A stretch of 64,000 bases of DNA from Hawksworthiomyces lignivorus (Eukaryota; Ascomycota; Sordariomycetes; Ophiostomatales; Ophiostomataceae), in contig NTMA01000007.1 of NCBI GenBank assembly GCA_002917075.1, positions 1-64,000 of the forward strand. The letters are read 5' to 3'. The first letter of the stretch is position 1. The number at the start of each line of letters is the position of its first letter. A program made the position numbers and the translations under genes. Of this stretch, positions 22,105-33,551 are shown one piece after another. The notes under the pieces are model-generated. The model saw only the letters and a program-made list of their open reading frames with translations, did not search any database and was not told the origin of the DNA.

Positions 22105-22604
22105 CTAAAAGTCCTCTAGCTTGATGACGGAATACGCAGGTTCCTCATAGGGATGTGCCCTGAAATGTTAGCATAAAAGAGCGTTTGCTCAGCCATAAAA
22201 CAAGGAGGAAACAGAGGGCTGCCCACTCACTCTTTCAGTGCTGCGACGGCACGCCGCGCCACATCTTCGCCGACGCAGAGCGTCTCCACCCGCGCCTCTT
22301 CCACTGTTTCTAGCTGCCCGACAGTTCCGATGTGCGGGTTGGCTGCATCTCCTGGGCGGAACTGGCCTAGTCCGCCATGCTCGATTGTCCAGCAGCACTC
22401 CGTGTAGCCACCTTTTCCAGGGTAGCGTCCGGCTCCAGCGGCGAAAATCGCGGCTTTGCACGTCTCCAAGTTGGCTGGCGGGACCAGGAAGACTAGCCGG
22501 TATTTAGTTGGATTGCTAGAAGTAGCCATTGTAGAAAAGGAAAGGCGGCTAGCTAGTGGTGGCCGCAAAGCAAAGAGAGAAAGCATGGTGGAAATATGGT
22601 GCAA
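22105..22604 (-). CDS. Small NIF3-like protein (NGG1-interacting factor 3 family)
   Basis: Two minus-strand exons, 22604-22231 and 22159-22105, encode 142 residues; the intron (22230-22160) runs GTGAGT..CAG. The core YRLVFLVPPANLE, AGAGRYPGKGGYTECCW, GDAANPHIG and AHPYEEPAYSV matches the PII/CutA-like domain inserted in NIF3/YbgI proteins, found alone in short fungal members. The full family binds two metal ions; this short form lacks the metal-binding halves, so its role is unknown. The first 25 residues (MHHISTMLSLFALRPPLASR) look like a mitochondrial presequence, and a second ATG (MATSSNPTKYRL) starts right before the domain, so dual localisation is possible (inference). Confidence 0.85.
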
Positions 22605-22897
22605 TCCAAAAGATTTGAGCCGAGATGTGCTGAGATGGCATCACATCTATCCCACTTTGCACATCCCCCTTACATCCACCTCATTTTAGGGACTCGTTAG
22701 CGCACGTGATAGAGTCGGCCGCTGGTTGACTTCAACGACAATAAATAGAAATGTTCACAGGGAATTTCCCAATTCAATTGTAGTAATCAAAGCTAAGTTT
22801 CATTATGAACAAACAAAAATACAATAATAATGCCACCAATTTGAAAAAACAATCATGAACGTTCAGCCCGGAAGCTTCTCTCTACTCCCTACTACCC

Positions 22898-24098
22898 TTA
22901 GGCGCACTGTGAGTAATATGGCGGAGAGACCACTTGGCATTTGAGACCGGACTACATCGAAAGTCAGCAGTTATTCTTGGCGGAACAGTTGGGTCTTGGT
23001 TTGGAAAAGCCACAGTTACATACCGCGCAAGTTGTGCAGCCGGTGTAGCCAGTGCCGCCGCATTGGCCAAATCGAGCAACAGCACAAGATGCGGCACCGG
23101 CACCACTGGCGCCACCGGTGCTGCTGTCTGCGCCGGAGCCGGCAGCGGGCGTTGGCGGGGACACAGCGAGTGCCGTGCCAGTCGGTCCGGAGCCAGCCTT
23201 GCATGTTGATTCGCAGCCAGTACAGGCAGAGCCGGCCGTCTTGGTGGTGCCGCCTGCGATCACGGGCGGGCCAGGAACGACGTAGGTGGACAGCTTGGTG
23301 TGGATGTTGATGAGGATGCCCGGGTCGGTGGCCTTGTAGGCGCCGGGGAACTTGACAATGTCCGAGGCCGAGATGGCCAGGGTCGACGTCGACGCGTTGC
23401 CAGCGCCGCTGCTGCCGCCGCCCACCTGCAGCTGATAGCAGGTCATGTAGAACTGCGCGCCGCCGGCCGAGCCCGCCGTGTGCAGCGCGAGGGCCTCGGC
23501 GCGCAGCAGGTAGTCGCCCGGCGCCAGGTTGGCCGGCAGCGGCACGTCCAGCTTGCCGCAGCACGTGTTGAGATCCTTGGTGCCCCACATGTCGTCGTCG
23601 CCGCTGCCGCCCGAGCCGGCCTTCCAGCCGTCCTCGTAGATCTTGAACCACTCGGACGAGCCGTCGGCCGTGCTGGAGTCCGCCACCTTGCTCAGGTACG
23701 CCGTCACAGGGCCGTAGTGCGAGCCGCCGATCGCCTGGCTGCCGCACGAGCGGTCGCCGGGCTGCTGGTGCATCTCGACCGTCAGGGTGGTGCCGGGCGC
23801 CGCGACGCACTTGCGCGGCACGGGCGACGTGCCCACGTTGCAGCGGATGGCCGTGGATGAGACGTCGGTCACGGGCGTGTTGGAGAGGGGCAGGCGGGCG
23901 CACTGCGAGCCGTGCAGACACATGCGCGTTAGCTCCAAAGCCACCCAGACAAAAGAAAACTTATACTATTAGGAATTTCTGGAGAGGACGTATCATATCT
24001 GTGCCACCAACCCAGAGGTCTTGGAAGATAGCATGGCCAGAGACCTGGTATGCGGCTAGCAGGCCGTACGCCGCAGATGCAAGCGGTGACGATTTCAT
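22898..24098 (-). CDS. AA9 lytic polysaccharide monooxygenase with CBM1
   Basis: Three minus-strand exons, 24098-23967, 23902-23024 and 22951-22898, encode 354 residues. A signal peptide (1-21) ends so that H22 becomes the mature N-terminal His of the copper histidine brace; H106 in GGSHYGPV is the second ligand, with H185, Q194 and axial Y196 in AQFYM. A Gly/Ser/Thr-rich linker leads to a C-terminal CBM1 (about 321-354: FGQCGGTGYTG, then CQVVSPPYYSQCA), which the last intron splits. Role: oxidative cleavage of cellulose or related glycans outside the cell. Oddity: the only canonical splice of intron 1 (23966-23903, GTATAA..CAG) leaves the segment MIRPLQKFLI before CARLP where AA9 proteins usually have a short G-S-Q; the exon boundary there is less certain. 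Confidence 0.87.
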
Positions 24099-27063
24099 GG
24101 TGAGATGAGGTCTCTTTTCTGCTGTTGGATCACTGAGTATAGATTGAACAGAAAATAAACATGTGAAATTGCAGCGATGGAAGGGAAAGATGTGAAAAGA
24201 ATGAGAAAAGGCTTGGCTGATGAAGAAGTACGAGGAGAACCAGGCCATCCAGGTTTATATTGACTCCTCCTTTACGTGTATCGTTCTCCTACACCAAAGC
24301 GTTCAACTTTATTACATACACTACCGTAGAATAATAAAGAAATGTTCTCACTCAATATAAGTTCACCCTTGAAAAATATCAAATATACAAGCAGGTCAGC
24401 CATACTATGAGCTGGTTTTGTTGATACTCGGTTATCCGGCGCAGCGTCTTGCGGAGGACTGCTGCAGAGCATAGAGACTAATAGATTTTCCGCTACAGGA
24501 ACAAATCAAGAAGGCGATGAAATGCCACTTTTCTGCAGTACGGTGCCAAATAAAGAGAGAATCAGATAGAATACACAGAAATTAAGTGACAAAATGCAAA
24601 GCCCGCCGTCGAAAGCGGAATCATGGCGGCGTGGCCAAGACCGCATCATGCGGACAAGGCAGATGACTAGGGCATCTTTCCGGGTTCGTGAATGAAAACT
24701 CAAGGGATAATACGCTGAAAGTGAGTTCTTTTCGTTCTGGCTTGCTGGCACCAAGATGGGGTAATGGGGTATCTGCAGCCGCCTTCAGCTGGGGGTGGCA
24801 ATCAACCCCGGAGCGCTGTTCTCATCAAAATCCGCAGCTGCTTTTTGCATCTGCTCCTTTGACGAGTATACAAGGCGCAACCCCATATCTTGTATAAATA
24901 GATTAACTCTACAATACCTGTTCGCAGTCACGCTGTTAATTTGTTCGTGGGGCAAAATGCTAAATGCGGCAGAACGGAACACGGCTGCCGCTTTTTCTTG
25001 CTCTCAATGCTTTCCCTTCTTCTTTTGCTTTCTTCCCCTTTTCTCACAATTCTTATCTATTATATGCCACAAATCTGTCTTAAATATGATACGGAAGTAT
25101 ATACACTTCTGGAATCTTAGACTAGGATTCGGTGGCGAGAGGGACAAGTTAGTGACAGAGTCAGTCTTGATTTTGCCCTTCAAAATGTAACCCATCTCTC
25201 AACATTCAATATCATCTCTTGAATGACTATGAAAATCTGTAGTGATTCTGGCAGTTGGCATATTATGACTAGCCATCGTAGCTGCTGATACGTTTGATGC
25301 TCTGCGACTTTCCGGGGTTGGCTCTCGGGCCGCTCCGATCTTCCTGATGACCGACTCCTATTCGAAAACCTTGCTAAACTTTTACTTCTAGGAGAATCAT
25401 AGTATGAATTATGATAATAATGATGTGATACCTCAAGTGGACATTTCAAGTTGTATTTTCCGTGAATCCAATGCGCTCTGTCCAAGGTGCTTTTGTTGCT
25501 CCTAATGTCAGAATTCTGCCATTTGCTAGTAAAATTTTTTACTGGCATATTTCAGAAAATCGTGGCTGTTGTGTTTCGAGAATTTTGACTACACTGTATA
25601 TATTACTGCTTCAAAAACACGAAAGATAGTAACAAAGTACTAGCGGGTACATCTTGAAGAAGGCAACATAGAACTACAGCGCTGGCTGTAAAATTCACGA
25701 CATTGCTCTCAACATGTATCATGTCCAACATGTTCCATTTACGGCCTTATAAGAAACCCTCCAGTTTTATTGATACAAATTCCAGCTCACGAAATGGATT
25801 CTGGTGGTTCAAACGACAAAGTCAATACATTTATTTTTCATAAGCCACACTATTGGAAGTTTTTCCTAGCATGTGGGATTTTTTTGCAACCTACATTATA
25901 GGATATAACTACATCGGGTATTTTATTGAAAACCGCTGAGGCAGTACTTCGGAGAAAAGAGATAATCAAGACTGAACATTACCTTGGTTAATGGGTCGCC
26001 GGCTTGGCCTAGGAGAACCGGATATTGCCCTTTCGTCATCCGGGCTGAGGACTGTTACTAACATATGCTGCACGAATTAACTTTTCAACAAAGAAATTAG
26101 CATTTTGAATTTTCTCGGCTGCTGGTCATAATCTTGGGCTGTATTATATGTCCGCTTTTCAGCCGGTTTCCGGGTCGTTTGGCTTCGATATGACATGAGA
26201 AGAGACGAGCATAGACACCACATTCACAAAAAACAGATTCGAGAGCTCAAGCTAATCCGACAAAAAAAAAGCTAAAAGAGAGAAAGAAAAACATTGTAGA
26301 CATGGTGGTATCAGACACACAAGAGATATGACGTTGTGAGGTTCCCCCTTTCTCGATTTCGGACAATAAGGTCTAAGATATTGGGCTCCAGACGAACATT
26401 CAGTCGATTTTAGGCAGTTTAAACTTTTTTTGCCCCTCAAATTCGCCAAGACCTCACAGATATGACCCAGAGTTCTGGAAACAAGGAAGCAAAAGAAAAG
26501 ATATGTGACGTTAGGTATACCTTTGAAGAAGACGAAAATAGAGACGCAGTGTGAAGTGCATCGGCAAAGCAGAGAATCCCTCGGCCTGAGGAATGTAGTG
26601 TACATTTAAATCAAAATCTGCCCCGATCGCCCATTACTTACTACGTATCTCCAAAGACTTAATACTTAGATAAACCTATTTGATAGCAATTACGTAGGTT
26701 GCCCCTTTACTTTAGACCTAGTCGATCATTTTCCAGCCGGAGAACGCCAAAGAGATCGCCTCATTACAATCCGGGAAGTTAATCAACGGAAATTAACCCA
26801 AGTTCATAGGAGCTCCCCGTTTGCTTTCATTTTGTTTCTTCCCGTGCTAGTGCGCGACGAGCAAGCAGATCAGATATAGCAGTTCAAGGGGAGAGGGGTA
26901 ACAAAAAGGAGAGCCTTCCTCGTCCATAGCTGGGGTTTATATTTCTCGGTTTTCTTCTTTGTCTTCACCTGAAGTCGTTAAGACGTTGCAGGGATCTTTG
27001 CTTTTGCAACTGGAGTTCATCTCAGCTTTTGTTTATTTGACCCACTGCATATATCATACGAAC
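24099..27063. other. Intergenic region, about 3 kb, no supported gene
   Basis: Mostly AT-rich. Frames of 120-130 codons (24795-25190 plus, 25180-25548 minus, 26252-26605 minus) have no recognised domain and no consistent splice sites. A TTTATATT near 26937 followed by a C/T-rich run may be the promoter of the DUF4360 gene. No tRNA or repeat array was found. Confidence 0.5.
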
Positions 27064-28147
27064 ATGCGTGTGATCCTTGGTGGGCGGGCCCGGAAGGGCA
27101 CCGTGACCTATGCTAACGGAAACAATGTCCTCGTTACTGGGCTGCTAGCTTTGTCAACATGCACTGCTGCTGTTCTGGCATACCCCCAGACTGGATCTGG
27201 TGCTGGCTCAACCCCGGTCGATATTGACCCCACGGTTCTCAATATGTCCGAGGTTGGTTCCGGATGCCCCATCGGCAACGGCGGCATGGTACATGAAATA
27301 CGCGACGGTACTCCGGTCTTTGCTTTCACGAGCTGGAATCTGACGCTCAACGGAACCGCTATTGCCGTGGAGCGGCCGGCAGCCGGCAGCCCTGCCAACG
27401 GCTCGGCTTCCAATCCAGAGGCCGAAGACAACCATGTCGTTCGCGGCACGGTAGCCAAGTTTTGCAAGGAAATCATCACGCTGGGCGAGATACCTGTTGG
27501 GTACCAGCTACACCTGGGAAAGGTGATGGTGACGGGTTACGCGCAATTGGACCCCGAGTCATTTGTCGGCATCCGTATCAACACTCGCTTTAACGGGGTT
27601 GAAGCAGGGGTAAATCGCTCTCCCTTTCTTCCTCTTCTGTGCATCCTCTTCTTTCACGCATATAGCTCTCTGTGAAAGTCCTGGTTAACTAACATGGTCG
27701 CAGAGAACAAATGCTTCCGTCAAAGCAGACCAGCTGAAGAACGGTACATTCTCAGTTACGTTGATTCCGGATCCGGTGACATGGTCACCATGCATCGACT
27801 CTACTGGTGTGATATCAAATATCTCAGTTCGCACGTCTGTGTCGATCAACGGAACTGCACTGCCCAGCGGCACTTACTCTAGCGGCTCCCTAGGAAATGA
27901 AAAGGGAGACATGAGCAAGGCATTAGGCCTACACTTTATTCCGGAATGGCGGCCTTGTCCCGCAGAATCACTGGCTCCATCACCTGCCCCATCCGCGAGC
28001 TCTATCGAATCCCCAGTACCATCACCGTCGGCATCAGCTAACCCAACCCCTGTGACGCCCCCGGTAAAAGATCCACCTATTAAAGACCCGCCAATTAAGC
28101 AGCCACCCCCTACAAATCCGCCTATGAATATGGGAGGTATGAAGTAA
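27064..28147 (+). CDS. Secreted DUF4360-domain protein with Pro-rich tail
   Basis: Two exons, 27064-27609 and 27704-28147, encode 329 residues; the intron starts GTAAAT and ends CAG. A basic N-terminus and hydrophobic stretch (NVLVTGLLALSTCTAAVLA) form a signal peptide with a long n-region. The body carries DUF4360 hallmarks: GSGCPIGN near the start, FCKEIITLGEIPVGYQLHLG, VTGYAQLDPES and, in exon 2, WSPCIDSTG before alternating strand segments. The C-terminal 60 residues are low complexity (APSPAPSASS, then PPVKDPPIKDPPIKQPPP) ending NMGGMK. DUF4360 proteins are secreted fungal and bacterial proteins of unknown function. The Pro/Lys tail may be a wall or surface linker (inference). Confidence 0.82.
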
Positions 28148-28453
28148 GAGAACAAATTGGGGGTTTAGAAAAGCAACGCATTGAGCAAGATAATATGTGG
28201 CGGGAACCGTAATATGGATCATGTATTTTTGTAAATAGGTTGGAGATACAAATACAGCATGTGCGCGGTAAATTAATGTTTGTCGTCAGAGCAAGATCGC
28301 GAGCAATAATTTTGTTTGCGCTGGTTATTTCATTTTACTTTAGCCAGGAGTATTGTAGTTGCTATGATTTTTTTGTCCAGCTTTTAGAACAGCGACCAAC
28401 TCAGAGAACATTATGACGAGGAAACAGAGAAAGCAACTTGCCCCTGTGAACAC
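28148..28453. other. Convergent spacer
   Basis: Short AT-rich region between the 3-prime ends of the DUF4360 gene and the methyltransferase gene; nothing further seen. Confidence 0.6.
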
Positions 28454-29978
28454 TTAGGCACCTGCTGCTGCAACTGGTGCTTCCAGGGCGCTGGTTGCAG
28501 ACTCTGGCTTCCGCCCAAAGACAACTCTTTGCCAGTAGTAAACGTGAACTTTGCCGGACCGGATCTCTTTGCGGAGGTGTGCCTGGTATACCGTGACTTC
28601 TTCTCGGGACCAGCCGAGGATATTCGTCATGAATAGGATGAAGCCCTCGACGTCGCTCAAGGCCGCCACCATGCCCACTTCGCCGATTTGGCGCTGCCGC
28701 GGGTCTTTGGGCCAGACGCCCACGGGGCACTTGATATTCTTGGCCTGGATGTCGACGAAGCCGGCTGCCTGCATTGCCCTGACCTGGAGGTCATCTTCGA
28801 GGACGCGGAAGGTGTGACCAATTTTCTCGCCACCTTTGAAGAATAGTGGGCCCCATTGCCCGCATGCCGTGCTTGGCGTCACAGTTCCGTCGTCCGACGT
28901 GAGGGTCGGCGATGCCTCGAAGCTCTCCACATAGCCACCTGGTTCCAGCACGCGAAATGCCTCCTGGAAGAAATTTTCCCAGCTGGGAACAGAGCCAACG
29001 AGGTAGCGAGCATGCACAAAACTGATGCTGCCAGGGGCGAAGGTCCATTCTCTAGTGAAGTCTTCGATTTCACTGCCAGATATTAGCATCTGAAGAAAAT
29101 ACGGCAGCGAGATGATGGGTTGGAAGAGCCAGGCTCACAACTGGATATTAGGAGGCACCCATGTGGGCTGGATAGGAGAAACGTCGGTTCCAATTACAGT
29201 GGCATCAGGGTGAAGGTCGGCAAAGTCACTGAACAGTTCTTTAGAAAATTGTCACAAATGAAGAGAATACCTTTTTTCCGCTCGACTTACATCGCCCAGA
29301 TGCCTAAAGAACGTCAACATCCTACTCAGCATACGCGTTGATTTGCGAAAAACTCACCTGTTCCAGTGCCAATATCGATTACTTTCTAGGAAGTTGATTC
29401 TTTTTAGTAAAACCATATCCTGCGCTCTGCGCTGCTGTCTCGTGACTCCACAGATAGCAGACACACTCTTACTTTAGGATTTTCTACAGGTGCTAAGTAA
29501 AGCTTGTCATCCAAACAGAGCGTGAAAACATGGTGGCTTCAGACAGCAAGTCCTCTGTTAGTACATGTCACCCACAACTCATTGTTTTCCTCTAGTGGCA
29601 GACTTACAGGATGTCGAGAGATTGGTTGTGTTTGTCGTCATTCGTACCCCAGTATTGCGCATCTCCATGCTCGCTGTGGTATGTTCGACCCTGGATGGTC
29701 CTGTATTTGAGAATGGAAGACGAAATGGAGGCGGTTGAAGACTCGGCATCCGAACCAAGCGTAGAATCAGCATCGTCCTCGACAGTGCCAATTTGCGCCC
29801 AGTGCTCGGCTGGCAGGACTTCGACAGCCGGCCCTGATTCAGGTGCATTCTGAGGGCTGGCGGGCTTAGGTGATGTGGACTTCTCAGGTGACTTTGCGGG
29901 AGATTTCGATGGCGGAGATTTCGGCTTGCTTTCAACCGCCGCTGTCGTAGCAGGCGGTGATTCGGGCTTATCGGTCAT
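28454..29978 (-). CDS. LaeA-like SAM-dependent methyltransferase
   Basis: Six minus-strand exons: 29978-29608, 29536-29473, 29385-29358, 29303-29291, 29228-29139 and 29072-28454, giving 394 residues. The spliced frame reads through the hallmark order of this family: [34 protein letters not shown], motif [19 protein letters not shown] (from about residue 146), [18 protein letters not shown] and the late YWQRVV. The N-terminal 90 residues are a disordered Ser/Pro/Lys region ([19 protein letters not shown]). LaeA regulates secondary metabolism and development; LaeA-like paralogues are numerous and often act on metabolites, so this is not claimed to be LaeA. No biosynthetic cluster flanks it. Exon 4 is only 13 bases, and the first intron needs an AAG acceptor. 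Confidence 0.85.
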
Positions 29979-30958
29979 GATGGAGCGGTGTGGGGGAGAC
30001 CCTGATGGTCGTTGCTAGAGAGGGGATCTGCTGAAACTGGAGAACACGCTCAAGATGCAGTTACGGATGTTAACAAGAATAAGAAAGAAAGTGGAATAAT
30101 ATTATGCGAGTGGAGAAATCGAAAAGAGGAGACGGGAGGGAAAGAAGAAGCACTGCCAATTAGATATCCCGACTTCGGTCGATGAAGACAAGTAAACGAG
30201 CGAAAGAAGAGACGTTGGGAAAAGCAGAATTCTCGACCTTTTTGTGATATGTGATTAGAGGCAGAAGACACGTTAAGTAGCCCACATACAGCGTTACCAT
30301 AGGTAATGGACCCCCAAGATGGCTCAACCACAAACCAAAAGCATTACGGAAAGCGAAGTGGTTTTGAATACTACGTATCACGCATGCATCCCCAAGGCTT
30401 ATGTATGGTGCGTGCAGAAAACAAGGCAGAAAATAAAATACGGGGATCTTCCGTAGACTCTGCATCCATGTCTGCAACTGCCTTGTAGTATTGTTCCAGT
30501 CGAATGAGGTGTCAGCCATCAACTCTCGATATTGTGTCCTGTTGGTCAAGCGAACAACTTGCATAGAGGAGACATTCCTGGTGGGAATGCCACACATGAA
30601 CCTGTATGTAGGGGGGTTAGGAAGTTGAGCAAATTTGAAGGGTGCCTTCTTTCTTCATTCTGGCTTTTTCTACGTCTACTCTTGGGCGCTCTCATTCATT
30701 TTTTCGTGCTGCACAGTTATTTCTGACGTCGCGTGAGACATGGCCGATGAGGCTTCCTTCGTTCTTCTTCTGCATTAGCAGGAGTGCCTAAAAACGGGCA
30801 GTCCCGCAGTCGACGATGAGGTGGGCGACCAAAAGCAGAAGAGGGGCGTGGGGGGATTGGTGGAGTGGGGCGGGCAAGCGGGGGGGCTTTTTTGTGGCTT
30901 TTTCGCTTCCACTGTATCTTTCATGTTAGCGAGCCTGTAAGCCTATCTACCGAGGAAA
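29979..30958. other. Methyltransferase upstream region
   Basis: Promoter and leader of the methyltransferase gene. A 145-codon minus-strand frame (30160-30597) has no known domain. G-rich runs lie at 30848-30892. The tRNA gene follows directly. Confidence 0.5.
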
Positions 30959-31030
30959 GGGCCTGTGGTTTAATGGTATAACACTCCCTTAGCATGGGAG
31001 AGGTCCTGGGTTCGATTCCCAGCCGGTCCA
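30959..31030 (+). tRNA. tRNA-Ala (anticodon AGC)
   Basis: A 72-base cloverleaf is visible. The anticodon arm is CTCCC-TTAGCAT-GGGAG with anticodon AGC, the T arm is CTGGG-TTCGATT-CCCAG, and a short D stem pairs GTT with AAC. The acceptor stem is GGGCCTG with CCGGTCC, including the G3:U70 pair that marks alanine tRNAs, with one T:C mismatch at pair 6-67. No intron. The discriminator A is followed by CCA in the genome, probably by chance, and a T-rich pol III terminator (TTTCTTTTT) follows. Confidence 0.9.
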
Positions 31031-31369
31031 CCACCTTTCTTTTTGCCTCTGTGGAGTCAGCGGTTGACAACTATCAGTTATCATCATATTTTTAGCATTT
31101 TTGCCTCAAAGGATTTCGCAACGAATAGATGTAGACAGGTAGGATTAGCTCATAAGCAATATTAAATTGTAGTGAGTTGTAGATGCGGAGACCCCCTACG
31201 CAGTGCGGTAAAAAAGGTGGAGGATTTATTAGCTGTCTGGAGCTATTCTGCCCTGTCACCGCCCTGGGCCATACAAACGGGAGAGCCAGACTTCTGGCTC
31301 CTTCCTCTAGCAGAGCAGGCAGGCACCTAAATACACACTCCTTAAACATATACGGTACTCAAACAGAGA
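31031..31369. other. Region downstream of the tRNA
   Basis: About 340 bases with a pol III terminator near 31036 and no supported gene; it leads into the dispersed repeat. Confidence 0.5.
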
Positions 31370-31690
31370 AAAGGCTATTCGCGAGAACCAAATTGAAGTT
31401 TCCTGGCTGCGAATTAGTTAAGAACCGAAAAAAGGCCTCCGGCCGTTGGCCAGCGGCCAACCCGGCCCTAAGGCCCTGCAGCCTCATCACAAAATCTGGC
31501 CGTCCATGCAGCAATGGAGGTTGCTTCGTGCCCTCCCTGTGTAGGGAGAACTATATAGCCTTAGGATCAGCGCCTTGGAGGCTTTCCTATGCAATGCTGG
31601 TTAGTTGTGGGGGTCTTGGTGGTTAGAGAGAGTCGAGGAGTCAGCCCGTCTCGCTCTCAACATCCCCCGCATACGTCGTTATGGACGGCA
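31370..31690 (+). repeat. Dispersed repeat, copy B
   Basis: Diverged second copy of the element at 18900-19180, in the same orientation. Shared core: GAGGAGTCAGCCCG with GGTTAG before it and CTCTCAA after it. Upstream it keeps AAAAAAGGCCTCCGG and CCAACCCGGCCCTAAGGCC. Reversed, the end reads TGTTGAGAGCGAGACGG, a possible LTR start. It lies 340 bases from a tRNA gene, a place where some fungal retrotransposons insert. Confidence 0.45.
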
Positions 31691-33551
31691 GGGTCCCGTC
31701 ACCGTCGCATAGGGAAGGGGACCTAGTATAAGAAAAAGCACTCTGGCATCTTCATGAGACAGTTTCGTGGCGCAAGGTCAGGCGTCCCATCGCCTCCAGA
31801 GATAACGCGGTCAGATCTCGCAGACTATCACCAACTCGGAATCGAATAAGGAAAGGTAGAGGTAAGATACAATTTTTATTTTGTTTCTACTTCACTTAGG
31901 ATCAGTTCTACTAACTAGGACTTTTGCGTAGGCGACCCGGCGAGACTTAACGCAAGAAAACTTGGCTTTGTTTAATGCGATGATGGAGAAGGACAAGAGG
32001 AACGCAGACACGAGGAAACCAGCGGCATTAGCTTCGTTGCAAGGCTCTAGCCGACCACTAACTGCAAAAAACCTTCTCTGAACAACGTCACCTGATTTCC
32101 CTCTACGTGTGGCTGCCAATGGCGTGCTGGGAGCTCACGATTCATAACTACCAAGCAATATCAAGGAGCTTGAGTTTGGTACGCATAATCTCGCAGGTTC
32201 CCATCACCGTCCAATTCCGAGTATGAGCATTTTGTCGAACGCTTCGGCGGAAGTGGCAACGAAGCAACGATGCTCTACTAAGGTGGTGCCGTGCTTTTGA
32301 AAAAGTGTCCAGAGGGCTACAAGATGGCGGCAGACAGACAATTCACATCTTTCCTTAAGATGTTAGATTTAACGATGGTCTATAATGCTCTATTTTCCTA
32401 TCACGATTATCCGGTATTGGAAGCAGTAAGTTGAGGTTGTTCTAATTTTATTGGCTGTTCTTTCATAGGGTAAGGGGAAGCGTGGTCGAGAATGAACCAT
32501 GGACGCCAAAGGTCACACGACAGTTCGCTCTGATTTCTTTTCGATGAATTTGAGTAATAACGTCGGCGGTCACTGTGTCGTAGAAGGGAATGTAAGCCGT
32601 AAAATGTGCAGCGTCTTTAAGAGCGTGGTACTGTAGATGGTGCCAGGCTTCTTCAAAAACGAGTAGAAAGCAGAGGAAAGCAAAATGCAAGCAAGTATCC
32701 TCTCAATACGAGAAGAAAATAAGCAAAGAACAAAGAAGAAAAGGCTTGGCCAAGGGCAAGGGCACAAGGGTATGGGCAATACCAGAGCCTTAAATCGGCC
32801 ACAAACGATGGACCGAAGCCGACAACCTGAAAATTAAACAAAATGGATGGGATGATATCGGAATGCCCGAAGGCGACCTATTTTAGAACCCAGTATTTCG
32901 GCTAGGAATAAAATGGACGATACGTTCTCAAAGATGCAGACCGTAACAAGCGTAAAGGCATCTCTTAGCAACTAGAAGCGGATAGATCGTGTCAAAGCCA
33001 TCGTTATTTTCATTGTCCAAAATAGAGTCCACGGAGAAATTTTACAAGCTAGTGTCTCTATGTTAGCCTTCATAGGACCCCGAAAAGCTCACAGCGATTG
33101 TACGAGGCTAATTGCTGGGATGTACATTAGTAGGTCAGAAGAGATTGGTACTTTTACATTTTTCTTTATGGAAGACTTGTAATGTGACTCGCAAGTAGCA
33201 TAATATGAGATTCACGGGCATAGGAGATTGCATATGCAGATTTCCTAGGGCCAAATATTAGGTGTGTCTAAGATTGTCATAGTTTTCTGTCACGAGCACG
33301 TCGTTGAAGTTCTAATTGGCAAAAGCTTGAAGTGGAAATTTTTGTCATTGAATAATTCATCTATGACTGTTATGTAAAATTTGGAATAAGATCGCTATCG
33401 TGGTATATGATCCCGGTTTTTTTTTTTTTTTAGGAGATAAAATAAAAAGAGATAAATTTGACACTCGCTTTGACGCGCTGCCTTTTTAACCTCATCCGCT
33501 GCCGTCACCGCACAAAACCGAAGCCGAACACACCCGTTCCGCTCTCGCAAT
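31691..33551. other. Intergenic region, no supported gene
   Basis: AT-rich and without recognised frames. Around 32225-32410 a plus-strand frame (EHFVERFGGSGNEATMLY, stop, GGAVLLKKCPEGYKMAADRQ) could be a decayed coding fragment of unknown family. A T-run lies at 33417-33432 just downstream of the POT gene. Confidence 0.45.

Noticed and set aside
28454..29978. Calling the methyltransferase LaeA itself
   Set aside because: LaeA-like paralogues share all visible motifs; synteny or phylogeny would be needed.
32225..32410. Decayed coding fragment EHFVERFGGSGNEATMLY, stop, GGAVLLKKCPEGYK
   Set aside because: No family recognised and the frame is short; mentioned only in the region description.
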